Below are positions 25,553-33,257 of a DNA stretch of 64,000 nt, piece by piece (position 1 is the stretch's first letter; the number at the start of each line of letters is the position of its first letter). The translations under genes and the position numbers were made by a program. A model generated the notes under the pieces. It saw nothing but the letters and a program-made list of their open reading frames with translations. It made no database searches and was not told the origin of the DNA. The stretch comes from Hydrogenophaga sp040372165 (lineage in GTDB: Bacteria > Pseudomonadota > Gammaproteobacteria > Burkholderiales > Burkholderiaceae_C), in NCBI RefSeq assembly GCF_040372165.1, contig NZ_BAABWG010000001.1:930001-994000 (forward strand), written 5' to 3'.

Positions 25553-26497
25553 ATGGCAGAGTTGACGATCGCTTTTGTCGACCTCACAGGCAGCGTTTCG
25601 GTCTTCGAGACGCTGGGGAACGACCGCGCCACCAAAGCGGTGACCCGCCTGACCCAGTGGATCGGGGCCAAGGGGCAGGAATTCGACGGAAAAGTCGTCA
25701 AGATGCTTGGCGACGGCGTGCTGCTGTCCTTCACCAACAACCAGCTCGCTGTGGAATGCATGATGCATATCCAGCAAGAGCATGCCCAGCGAGTGGCGCA
25801 ATGGCCTAGCCGTCTCAAGCTGCTGATGCAGGTCGGGATGGCCAGAGGGCAGGTTGTGCAGGTTGATGGTGATTGCTTTGGCGATGCCGTCAACGTCGCA
25901 GCTCGTCTGAGTGACCTTGCTGGGCCAGAGCAGATCCTGGTGACAGACCAGGTCATTCGAAACCTCACGTCACGCCAGGCCGTTCGTAGCCGCAGTCTGG
26001 GCCCCATGCGCATCAAGGGCAGGGTTGAGCCTTGCGAAGTCTTTCGCATCGAGTGGCAGCCGGAGATGCTCTCCGAGTTTCTGACCTTGCCCTCCGATCT
26101 GCATGCCATCAGGGATGCTGGCGAATCGGTTTTCGGCGGGATTGAAGTGTTCTGGCTGGATGACAAGCGTGTGTTCAAGATGACTGACCTGCCAATCAAG
26201 ATTGGCAGGATTCCGGAGGCCGAGTTCGTCGTCAACGACCCGCGTGTCTCCCGCCTGCATGCCACACTCGACATCCGCTCAGGCAATTACGTGCTGGAGG
26301 ATACGAGCAGCTACGGTACATGGGTTCGCTTTTCGGGCTCGGATTCGGTGGTCTCGTTGAGGCGCCAGGAATGCCTGTTGCATAGCGATGGTGAGATCGC
26401 CATGGGTGCGCCGTTCTCGGATTTCAGCAGCCCGATGATCAAGTTCCGGCTGCTCGACGGGAGCATGAACCTCAACAACAACGTGCTGTTCTCCTGA
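25553..26497 (+). CDS. Class III nucleotidyl cyclase with C-terminal FHA domain
   Basis: This soluble protein (314 residues) joins a class III cyclase domain (about 1-165) to a forkhead-associated phosphopeptide-binding domain (about 210-300). All catalytic positions can be placed: metal Asp10 (FVDLTGS) and Asp54 (LGDG), base-selecting Lys50 and Asp107, and transition-state Asn114 and Arg118 (VNVAAR). Lys/Asp predicts ATP, hence cAMP, over GTP. The FHA part has IGR near 218, SRLH at 233-236 and SYGTW near 253. ATG 25553 starts just before the domain; the frame is open for 30 more codons upstream. There is no membrane segment, so input probably comes through the FHA domain binding a phosphorylated partner. 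Confidence 0.85.
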   Translation: MAELTIAFVDLTGSVSVFETLGNDRATKAVTRLTQWIGAKGQEFDGKVVKMLGDGVLLSFTNNQLAVECMMHIQQEHAQRVAQWPSRLKLLMQVGMARGQVVQVDGDCFGDAVNVAARLSDLAGPEQILVTDQVIRNLTSRQAVRSRSLGPMRIKGRVEPCEVFRIEWQPEMLSEFLTLPSDLHAIRDAGESVFGGIEVFWLDDKRVFKMTDLPIKIGRIPEAEFVVNDPRVSRLHATLDIRSGNYVLEDTSSYGTWVRFSGSDSVVSLRRQECLLHSDGEIAMGAPFSDFSSPMIKFRLLDGSMNLNNNVLFS

Positions 26498-26586
26498 ACC
26501 CGGGTTCATTACCCTGCTCATCCTGGATGTGTATCGCGGATCGTTGAGCGCGCATCGCGTGTTCACATCCCGCCAGAAAATGCGAA

Positions 26587-26613
26587 GGCCCGTGACAGCA
26601 TGCTGCACGGGCC
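26587..26613. terminator. GC-rich hairpin between convergent genes
   Basis: GGCCCGTG (26587-26594) pairs with CACGGGCC (26606-26613) over an 11-base loop that itself contains GCATGC. It lies between the cyclase-FHA gene and the EF-hand gene, which converge. On the minus strand it is followed by TTCGCATTTT, an imperfect T run, so it best serves the EF-hand gene. Confidence 0.55.
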
Positions 26614-26652
26614 ATTGTTCAGCTGGAAGCTGATGGGTTCGAGGATAAGCGG

Positions 26653-27549
26653 TCAAGCCATGTTGTCGAGCATTGCATCCTGAGCGTTGCCAGCCAATGT
26701 GGTTCCGTTGTAGTCGCTCACCATGGTCTCCATCTGGGCCACGAACTGGTTGAGCTCGTCGGCGCTGACTTCTCCGTCTCCATCGCTGTCAAGGCCTGCG
26801 ACAAGAGAGGCCAGCGGATCGGCTTCCTGCTCGGCGATGCTGGTAGCGGCTTCATCCGAGCCTGCGACGACAGTGCCAGTGTCGCTTGCATGCTCAGTGC
26901 TGGCTTCTGCAACCGAGGTGGCATTGGTATCACTTGTGGCACTGGAAGTGGTTGCCCCGTCACCTTCAACGAAGGAGCTGGTTACCGTGGAGTCAACGCC
27001 AGAGACCGCTGTGGTCCCGCCCATCCCTGCCACTGGGGTTGCCACCGGTGCTGGCATTGGCGCCGGCATGCCATAACCGTACATTCCACCCATAGGGCTG
27101 CCATACGTGCCCATGCCCATGCCCATCGCCTGCATGCTCTGGAACTCACCACGGGAGAGAAAACCGTCCATGTTGGCGTCTGCCATGTCGAAAGGACTGG
27201 CGCCATGTCCACAGTGGCCGCAAGCAGCCCGGGTCTGGAGAAACGACTGTGTGTTGTCCTGCGACGGAAAGAAGCCACCAACCAGCTGACCCAGCTCACT
27301 GCCATTGAGCTCGCCGTCGGCGTCACCATCAGCGGCACTGAACATGGCCGCACCTTCGGCAGACAGATCCATGTCCATCTTTTCGGACATCTTGTCCAAT
27401 GCGAGCTGGAACTCTTCCTGACCCACGCCGCCACTGCCGTCAACGTCCATCTTGCTGACGAGCTTTTCCTGGATCTTGCTCACCAGCATTCCCATCAGGG
27501 AGGTGTTCAGCTGGGAGCCTGCAGCAGCTGTGCTCTCGGTAGTACTCAT
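26653..27549 (-). CDS. EF-hand protein with four calcium-binding loops and a low-complexity linker
   Basis: This 298-residue protein has four canonical 12-residue EF-hand loops: 35-46 (DVDGSGGVGQEE), 74-85 (DGDADGELNGSE), 124-135 (DANMDGFLSRGE) and 254-265 (DSDGDGEVSADE), all with Asp/Asn at 1 and 3 and Glu at 12. Loops 1-3 are grouped. They are followed by a Met/Gly/Tyr/Pro-rich run (141-175) and an acidic Ser/Thr/Ala-rich stretch (180-245) before loop 4. A CGHCGH motif (110-115) could bind metal. There is no N-terminal signal peptide. AAAGGAA precedes ATG 27549; an upstream in-frame start at 27582 is less likely. Function unknown; calcium sensing or buffering is inferred. Confidence 0.82.
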   Translation of the reverse strand: MSTTESTAAAGSQLNTSLMGMLVSKIQEKLVSKMDVDGSGGVGQEEFQLALDKMSEKMDMDLSAEGAAMFSAADGDADGELNGSELGQLVGGFFPSQDNTQSFLQTRAACGHCGHGASPFDMADANMDGFLSRGEFQSMQAMGMGMGTYGSPMGGMYGYGMPAPMPAPVATPVAGMGGTTAVSGVDSTVTSSFVEGDGATTSSATSDTNATSVAEASTEHASDTGTVVAGSDEAATSIAEQEADPLASLVAGLDSDGDGEVSADELNQFVAQMETMVSDYNGTTLAGNAQDAMLDNMA

Positions 27550-27703
27550 GACCATTCCTTTCAAAGCATGCGACCGAACCACGATCTATGCCCTCAATGG
27601 TGCGCGAGACTTGAGGCGAGCAAACCCGTCAACAACGTAGCGGATTCCCGCCAATTCTGACGATTGCTTGCTGCCGAACAGGCAACTGGGGAGAGACTGG
27701 GAG

Positions 27704-28519
27704 CTACTTCAGGTTGCCGCGCAAAAACTGCGAAAGTCGCTCACTGCGGGGCTGAACCAGAACCTGAGAAGGATCGCCCTGTTCTTCTACCAGCCCTTGA
27801 TGGAGAAACACCACTTTGGACGACACCTCTCGGGCGAACCCCATTTCATGCGTTACCACCAGCATGGTGCGACCTTCTTCTGCCAGCTGCTTCATGACGC
27901 GGAGCACTTCTGTGACCAGCTCAGGGTCCAGAGCGCTTGTGGGCTCATCAAACAGCATCACCGCCGGCTCTACCGCCAGCGCGCGGGCGATGGCGACACG
28001 CTGTTGCTGCCCTCCGCTGAGCTGTGAAGGGTAGCGGTCTTCCACACCACTGAGGCCCACCTTTTCGAGATAGCGGCGCGCGCGCTCAACGGCCTCATCC
28101 CTGGCCGTCCCCAGAACGTGTACCGGTGCCTCGATCACGTTCTGCAGGACGGTCATGTGGGCCCACAGGTTGAAATGCTGGAAGACCATGGCCAGGCGGG
28201 TTCGCAGCTTTTGCAGCTGTTTGGGGTCCGAGGCCTGCAGTTCTCCCTGCCGGTTCCGCGTCAAGGCCAGTTGCTCACCGGCAAGCCGGATATCTCCCTC
28301 ATTGGGCCGCTCCAGAAGGTTGATGCAGCGAAGCAAGGTGCTCTTTCCAGAGCCAGAGCTGCCGATCAGGCTGATCACGTCGCCCGCACGCGCCTGGAGG
28401 GAGACGCCCTTGAGAACCTGGTTGTCGCCGAATCGCTTCTGGATCCCTGCGACCTCGAGAAGAAGAGGGCGATCACCCTGAGATGGTGTCGAGCTTTCGG
28501 TTTGGTTGGCTGTCGTCAT
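27704..28519 (-). CDS. hisP: Amino-acid ABC transporter ATPase (HisP-like)
   Basis: This ATPase (271 residues) drives a polar amino-acid importer. Walker A GSSGSGKS is at 53-60, the signature is LSGGQQQRVAIARAL near 170 and Walker B is AVMLFDEPTSALDPE; the switch His is in VVTHEMGFA. The 'LLRCINLLERPNEGDI' segment is typical of HisP/GlnQ. It is the last gene of a four-gene unit in the order hisJ-hisQ-hisM-hisP, starting 6 bases after hisM. Basic amino acids are the likely substrate because of the binding protein, not because of this gene. Confidence 0.92.
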   Translation of the reverse strand: MTTANQTESSTPSQGDRPLLLEVAGIQKRFGDNQVLKGVSLQARAGDVISLIGSSGSGKSTLLRCINLLERPNEGDIRLAGEQLALTRNRQGELQASDPKQLQKLRTRLAMVFQHFNLWAHMTVLQNVIEAPVHVLGTARDEAVERARRYLEKVGLSGVEDRYPSQLSGGQQQRVAIARALAVEPAVMLFDEPTSALDPELVTEVLRVMKQLAEEGRTMLVVTHEMGFAREVSSKVVFLHQGLVEEQGDPSQVLVQPRSERLSQFLRGNLK

Positions 28520-28525
28520 GCGGAA

Positions 28526-29239
28526 TCAGGCTTTGGCGGGACGCAAATGGGCGAGGAAGTGGCGTTCGGCCAGGCGAAACAGGCCAACCAGGGTAAATGT
28601 GGCCAGCAAATAGAGGACCGCCGCGAAGATGAAGGCTTCAAACGGCAAATAGAACTTGGAATAGATGCGACTGGCCGCGCCAGTGATATCCATGAGCGAC
28701 GGCACAGCCGACGCAAGGCTGGTCGCGTGGAGCATCATCACCACTTCGTTGCTGTACGCCGGCATCGTGCGTCGCATGGCACTGGGCAGCACGATTCGGC
28801 GCGTGATTTGCCAAGGGGTCATTCCCATGGCTTTGGCCGCCTCGACCTCTCCCGCATGGGTCTCACGGATCGAACCGGCCAACAACTCGGCCGTGTAGCC
28901 AGCCGTGTTGAGGCTGAATGCCAGCAGTGCACAAAACGAGGCATCCTTGAACCAGGTCCATGGCCAGACTTCATCCCATCGCGCCTGGATCCAGTCGAGC
29001 TGGGCGATGCCGTAGTAGATGAGATAGACCTGTATCAGCAATGGCGTGCCGCGGATCACAAAGGTATACGCGCCAACGATCCAGCGCAGGATGGACCACC
29101 GGCCGGTCAGAGCCAGCGCAAACAGGATGGACAGGATGCCGCCTACCGCCAGCGATGACAACAGGAGGGTGACTGTTGTCACCGCACCTTCTGCATAGAG
29201 GGCCAGAGAGGACTCACGGAACAGGACTTCCCAGCGCAT
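28526..29239 (-). CDS. hisM: Amino-acid ABC transporter permease (HisM-like)
   Basis: This inner-membrane permease (237 residues) has about five membrane helices. The first is preceded by MRWEVLFRESSLALYAEG; the central EAA loop reads EAAKAMGMTPWQITRRIVLPSAMR. The segment FVIRGTPLLIQVYLIYYG is typical of the His/Glu/Gln/Arg permease family. ATG 29239 is 5 bases after the stop of hisQ; the longer upstream frame runs into hisQ and is not conserved. It pairs with hisQ to form the pore. Confidence 0.9.
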   Translation of the reverse strand: MRWEVLFRESSLALYAEGAVTTVTLLLSSLAVGGILSILFALALTGRWSILRWIVGAYTFVIRGTPLLIQVYLIYYGIAQLDWIQARWDEVWPWTWFKDASFCALLAFSLNTAGYTAELLAGSIRETHAGEVEAAKAMGMTPWQITRRIVLPSAMRRTMPAYSNEVVMMLHATSLASAVPSLMDITGAASRIYSKFYLPFEAFIFAAVLYLLATFTLVGLFRLAERHFLAHLRPAKA

Positions 29240-29244
29240 GACGG

Positions 29245-29952
29245 TCAGGCTCCGAGTCGGACGGCGCCGAGACTGTATCGACGCTCCAGGCGCTTGAGCA
29301 CCCACAGGGAGATCGATGTGAAGATCAGGAACAGGGCAGCGGCAAACAGGAAGAACGTAAACGGTTCACGTGTTGCTGCACTGGCCTGCTTGGCCAGGTA
29401 CGTCATTTCCTTGAGGCCGATGAGGCTGGCCAGCGATGTGGTCTTGATCAGGACCAGCCAGTTGTTGGTGAAGCCGGGCAACGCATAGCGCACCATTTGA
29501 GGGATGGTGATGCGCATGAAGGTACGAAAACGCCCCATGCCAAAGGCCCACGCCGCTTCCACCTGTCCATGCGGAATGGCCATGATGGCGCCCCGGAAGG
29601 TTTCCGTCATGTAGGCGCCATAGATGAAGCCGATGGTCAGGACCGCGGCGGCAAACGGGTTGATATCCACCGTGGCCTTGCTGCCAGCCCATTCCAGGAG
29701 GTTGTTCAGGCCGATGGTCCCCCCGTAGAAGACCAGCAGCATCAGCACCAGATCCGGGACACCCCGAATCAGGGTGGTGTAGAGGGTGGCCACACCTTTG
29801 ATCAACGGGTTGCCAGACAGTTTGGCCGCCGCACCAAGCATGCCAAGCAACACCGACACTACCAGCGCAGCCAGAGACAGGGCTACGGTCCACATGGCGC
29901 CGTAGAGGATGGATTCGTAGTAACCGGACACGCTGATCTTGAAAACAGTCAA
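29245..29952 (-). CDS. hisQ: Amino-acid ABC transporter permease (HisQ-like), TTG start
   Basis: This permease (235 residues) is the partner of HisM. It has LYTTLIRGVPDLVLMLLVFYGG, an EAA loop reading VEAAWAFGMGRFRTFMRITIPQM, and a basic C-terminus. The first possible codon is TTG at 29952, giving MTVFKISVSGYYESILYGAMWTV; no ATG or GTG lies at a sensible place upstream, and GTG at codon 8 is the only near alternative. The TTG lies inside the 3' arm of a stable hairpin (29948-29975), so translation should be weak or coupled to upstream ribosomes. That would keep permease levels below the binding protein. Confidence 0.88.
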   Translation of the reverse strand: MTVFKISVSGYYESILYGAMWTVALSLAALVVSVLLGMLGAAAKLSGNPLIKGVATLYTTLIRGVPDLVLMLLVFYGGTIGLNNLLEWAGSKATVDINPFAAAVLTIGFIYGAYMTETFRGAIMAIPHGQVEAAWAFGMGRFRTFMRITIPQMVRYALPGFTNNWLVLIKTTSLASLIGLKEMTYLAKQASAATREPFTFFLFAAALFLIFTSISLWVLKRLERRYSLGAVRLGA

Positions 29953-30007
29953 CCGGCCCGAAGGAGCCGGTTGACAGGGAAGGGCATCAAAGGCGGATCA
30001 AGCCGCC
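29948..30007 (-). promoter_or_regulatory. Two hairpins in the hisJ-hisQ junction
   Basis: On the minus strand GGCGG-CTTGAT-CCGCC (30007-29992, followed by TTT) comes first. GTCAACCGGC and GCCGGTTGAC (29975-29966 with 29957-29948) then form a perfect 10-bp stem whose loop contains a C-TTCG-G tetraloop. The second stem covers the TTG start of hisQ. A 12-codon frame (ATG at 29987, MPFPVNRLLRAG, TGA at 29951-29949) runs through this stem and its stop overlaps that start as TTGA. This suggests mRNA 3'-end protection for hisJ and reduced or coupled translation of hisQ; inferred. Confidence 0.55.
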
Positions 30008-30028
30008 CATTGATCCGTTCGACGATTA

Positions 30029-30886
30029 TCAGTCGCCGTAGACGTCGAAATTGAAGTACTTCTTCTGGATCGTATCGTAGGTGCCGTTGGCGCGGATGGC
30101 CTTGATGGCGGCGTTGAGCTTGTCCTTGAGCTCGGTTTCACCCTGACGCAACGCCACGCCCACGCCGATACCGTAATACTTCTCGTCATTGAGCACAGGG
30201 CCGACAAAGCCATAACCTTCGCCTTCCGGCTTGCTCAGGAATCCGCCGGTGACTTCCACCGAGTCGGCCACCGTGCCGTCCAGACGACCGGCCTTGATAT
30301 CCAGGTAAACCTGGTCCTGTGCCTCGTATGAGACGACTTCCACACCAGCTGGCTTGAGCTCGCCCATGGCGTAGTTTTCCTGGGTACTGCCCTTGAGCAC
30401 GCCGATTTTCTTGCCCGACAGGGAGGCCAGGTCCGAGAAGCTGGTGTCTGCCTTGACGACGATGCGGCTCGGCGTGTTGTAGTACTTGTCCGTGAAGTCG
30501 ACCACTTGCTTGCGCTCTTCGGTGATGGACATCGAGCTGATGATGGCGTCGTATTTCTTGGCCTGCAAGCCGGGGATCATGCTGTCCCAGACCTGTTCGA
30601 CGTATTCGCACTTGTACTGGATTTCAGCGCAAAGGGCTTCAGCGATGTCCACGTCGAAACCCGTGGGCTTACCGTCCGGTGTCTTGTAGGTGAACGGCTC
30701 GTAGGTGGGGTCGATCGCAACGCGCAGGACGGGCATCTCTGCGGGAGCTGCTGCCGGAGCAGATTCAGCAGCGGCAGGAGCCGGAGTCGCTGCAGCCGGC
30801 TCGCTCGCTGGCGGCTCGGATTTTCCACAAGCGGAAAGGGCAACGGCAGCTGTCAGGAGGCTGAGGCGGATCAAGTTGGTGTTCAT
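30029..30886 (-). CDS. hisJ: Basic amino-acid-binding lipoprotein (HisJ/ArgT-like)
   Basis: This periplasmic binding protein (285 residues) belongs to the lysine/arginine/ornithine/histidine group: GFDVDIAEALCAEI, VWDSMIPGLQAKKYDAIISSMSIT and VDFTDKYYNTPSRIV match the ArgT/HisJ pattern. The signal sequence ends in a lipobox LSAC with Cys20, so it is probably lipid-anchored. An Ala/Pro/Glu-rich linker (about 25-52) separates the anchor from the binding domain. ATG 30886 starts the signal peptide. It is the first gene of its transcription unit, with a predicted promoter at 30933-30960. Confidence 0.9.
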   Translation of the reverse strand: MNTNLIRLSLLTAAVALSACGKSEPPASEPAAATPAPAAAESAPAAAPAEMPVLRVAIDPTYEPFTYKTPDGKPTGFDVDIAEALCAEIQYKCEYVEQVWDSMIPGLQAKKYDAIISSMSITEERKQVVDFTDKYYNTPSRIVVKADTSFSDLASLSGKKIGVLKGSTQENYAMGELKPAGVEVVSYEAQDQVYLDIKAGRLDGTVADSVEVTGGFLSKPEGEGYGFVGPVLNDEKYYGIGVGVALRQGETELKDKLNAAIKAIRANGTYDTIQKKYFNFDVYGD

Positions 30887-30932
30887 GGCGATGGACCTTT
30901 GTGTGAACGTGAAAATCTGATGACGAAAGATT

Positions 30933-30960
30933 GTATGTATCCTACGCAGTTCTTGTGCCA
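30933..30960 (-). promoter_or_regulatory. Predicted promoter of the hisJQMP unit
   Basis: On the minus strand TTGGCA (30960-30955) and TACATA (30938-30933) are 16 bases apart, 47 bases before the hisJ start. The region upstream (30990-31060) is unusually AT-rich for this window and could hold regulator sites. Confidence 0.45.
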
Positions 30961-31101
30961 AACGGATTGCCTCAGGTCAATACATATTTGCAGGAGACCG
31001 GTGAAATCCGGTGGCGCATGCTACTTAACATAATATACATTGTAGAACTTAAATGGATGCCAAACGCAGTCACACTGATCACAGATGCCTGATTCAGCGT
31101 A

Positions 31102-32613
31102 TCAGGACTCTTCTGCAAAAGCTTCCTCACGGGTCCGCTTGATGGCCGGAACCATCACCATCGCCAACAGTACCGCCGCAACGACTAGCAAAGCCGCCGA
31201 ATAGCCGCGCGTCAAGAACAGGCTCCAGTCACCCCGGCCGATCAGCATCGCGCGTCGCAGGTTGTCTTCAAGCATCGGACCCAGAATGAGCCCCAGCAAC
31301 AAGGGCGCTGGCTCACATCGCAAGCGGATCAGCACATAGCCCACCAGCCCGAACAAGGCCACCATCCAGATGTCGAAGCTGTTGTAGTTGCGACTGAACA
31401 CCCCAATGGCGCAAAACAGGACGATGGAAGGAAACAGCCAACGATACGGCACGGTCAGCAACTTCACCCATATCCCGACCAGTGGCAGGTTGAGAATGAC
31501 GAGCATCAGGTTGCCTACCCACATGGACACAATCAATCCCCAGAACAGATCCGGGTTGCTTGTCATGACTTGCGGCCCCGGCTGAATGCCATGGAGAATC
31601 ATTGCCCCCACCATCATGGCCATGACCGGATTGGACGGAATGCCCAGAGACAGCAATGGGATGAATGAAGACTGCGAGCCAGCGTTGTTCGCCGCCTCAG
31701 GGGCCGCGACCCCACGGATGTTGCCCTGACCAAACGGCACCTCGTCAGCCCGGGTTCCGAGCTTCTTTTCCATGGTGTATGCAGTGAATGAAGCGAGCAA
31801 CGCGCCACCACCGGGCAAGACACCCAGAAACGACCCCAAGGCCGTGCCCCTGAATATGGCGGGCGCCATGGCCTTGAGGTCAGCACGGTTCGGCATCAGG
31901 CGGCCGACCTTTGTGCTGAGCCGTGCCCGGTCGACGCTGCCTGGCGCAGACAGGTTCTTGATGATCTCGCCATAGCCGAAAATTCCCATGGCAATGGGCA
32001 GCAGACCAATGCCGTCAGACAATTCCGGAATGCCAAAGGTAAAGCGGGTGGCACCGGAGATGGCGTCCGTTCCCACCGTTCCCAACAGCAGCCCAAGAAG
32101 CGTCATGGCCGTGGCTTTGAGCAAAGAGCCGGAAGCGAGCACGACGGCTCCGATCAACCCGAGGAGCATCAAGGCGCAATACTCCCAGGGGCCGAAGTCC
32201 AGCGCCACCTGAACCAGCGCCGGAGCAAAAGCGGCGACCACCAAGGTACTGACGCAACCCGCAAAGAACGAGCCAATCCCCGCACTGGCCAGGGCAGGCC
32301 CCGCCCTGCCCTGACGCGCCATCTGATGGCCGTCAATCACCGTCACCACAGACGCGGCTTCGCCAGGAAGGTTCACCAAAATGGCTGTGGTGGAGCCTCC
32401 ATACTGCGCCCCGTAGTAGATGCCGGCCAGCATGATCAGGGCTGCAACCGGATCGAGGCCATAGGTCGCTGGAAGCAACATCGCGATGGTGGCCAATGGG
32501 CCAATGCCCGGCAGAACACCGATCAGTGTGCCGAGAACACAGCCTGCAAATGCATAGACGATGTTCTGCCAGCTGACGGCGACGTCAAATCCGAGCCAGA
32601 GATTGTCAAGCAT
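31102..32613 (-). CDS. tctA: Tripartite tricarboxylate transporter, large permease TctA
   Basis: TctA (503 residues) is the large, roughly 12-helix membrane subunit of the tripartite tricarboxylate transporter family, which uses an ion gradient to import citrate or related organic acids. The family signature GVLPGIGPLATIAMLLPATYGLDPVAALIMLAGIYYGAQYGGSTTAIL spans about residues 38-85, and a second copy-like segment GVLPGGGALLASFTAYTMEKKLG lies past the middle. It follows tctB by 21 bases. The binding protein tctC, normally next to them, is absent here. Confidence 0.93.
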   Translation of the reverse strand: MLDNLWLGFDVAVSWQNIVYAFAGCVLGTLIGVLPGIGPLATIAMLLPATYGLDPVAALIMLAGIYYGAQYGGSTTAILVNLPGEAASVVTVIDGHQMARQGRAGPALASAGIGSFFAGCVSTLVVAAFAPALVQVALDFGPWEYCALMLLGLIGAVVLASGSLLKATAMTLLGLLLGTVGTDAISGATRFTFGIPELSDGIGLLPIAMGIFGYGEIIKNLSAPGSVDRARLSTKVGRLMPNRADLKAMAPAIFRGTALGSFLGVLPGGGALLASFTAYTMEKKLGTRADEVPFGQGNIRGVAAPEAANNAGSQSSFIPLLSLGIPSNPVMAMMVGAMILHGIQPGPQVMTSNPDLFWGLIVSMWVGNLMLVILNLPLVGIWVKLLTVPYRWLFPSIVLFCAIGVFSRNYNSFDIWMVALFGLVGYVLIRLRCEPAPLLLGLILGPMLEDNLRRAMLIGRGDWSLFLTRGYSAALLVVAAVLLAMVMVPAIKRTREEAFAEES

Positions 32614-32634
32614 GTTCTCGACTGCTATTGAGAC

Positions 32635-33189
32635 TCAATGGAGCAGAAACTCGGGCCACACCGGAATCTGCAAACCCAGCAAATGGACAAACATCAGGTA
32701 GCTGCCCAGCGTGAGAATGAGGCTCAACCAGACCACTTCCCGCCAACTTGCGCCTGTCTGGGCCAGGCTGGCAGTCGCCACCAGTGCAGGCACAGCCACC
32801 AACATGCCGAGGGAGGGAAGACCCAAAGCAGGCAAGCCCGCCAAGAGCACGCCAAACAACAGGTTGGCACCCAGAACAAAGATCACTGGACGCCAATGCC
32901 CCGCCGCCGTGTTGCCAGCCACTCCACCGGGAGGTGCGTTGCCCTCTTCCACTGGCGCAACGGCAGTTCGCAGTGCACGCCCCTGGCTTCGCCGGTCACG
33001 CCAAATGGCGCGCAGTGTCAGCGCGAGACCGACCACGGCCAACGCGCCGCCAAGCATCACGGGAAAATAGCCGGTCTGCATCCTGGCCGCGCTGCCGACC
33101 GGGTACGCACTGGCACCCCAAGCGAAGGCGATGCCCAGAATGGAGAACAACAGGCCGGACAAAAAGTCGTGGCGCTGCGTATGGGGCAT
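32635..33189 (-). CDS. tctB: Tripartite tricarboxylate transporter, small permease TctB
   Basis: TctB (184 residues) is the small membrane subunit paired with TctA. It has four hydrophobic segments: about 10-30 (FLSGLLFSILGIAFAWGAS), 42-62 (FPVMLGGALAVVGLALTL), 95-140 and 155-175. A charged stretch with many Arg lies at about 65-90. The motif ARMQTGYFPVMLG is typical. It is the upstream gene of the tctB-tctA pair, which begins 68 bases after the ankyrin gene stop, so it could be read from that gene's promoter. Confidence 0.88.
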   Translation of the reverse strand: MPHTQRHDFLSGLLFSILGIAFAWGASAYPVGSAARMQTGYFPVMLGGALAVVGLALTLRAIWRDRRSQGRALRTAVAPVEEGNAPPGGVAGNTAAGHWRPVIFVLGANLLFGVLLAGLPALGLPSLGMLVAVPALVATASLAQTGASWREVVWLSLILTLGSYLMFVHLLGLQIPVWPEFLLH

Positions 33190-33257
33190 GGCGTGGTCTC
33201 CTGTTGGCTTGCGATGGCGGGCTGCGGCCTCAGGGTGTCAGAGGCATTGCGAGCAAT

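Noticed and set aside
31008..31035. AT-rich imperfect palindrome (CTAC … GTAG) upstream of hisJ
   Set aside because: Only the outer four bases and a short centre pair; most inner positions do not match.
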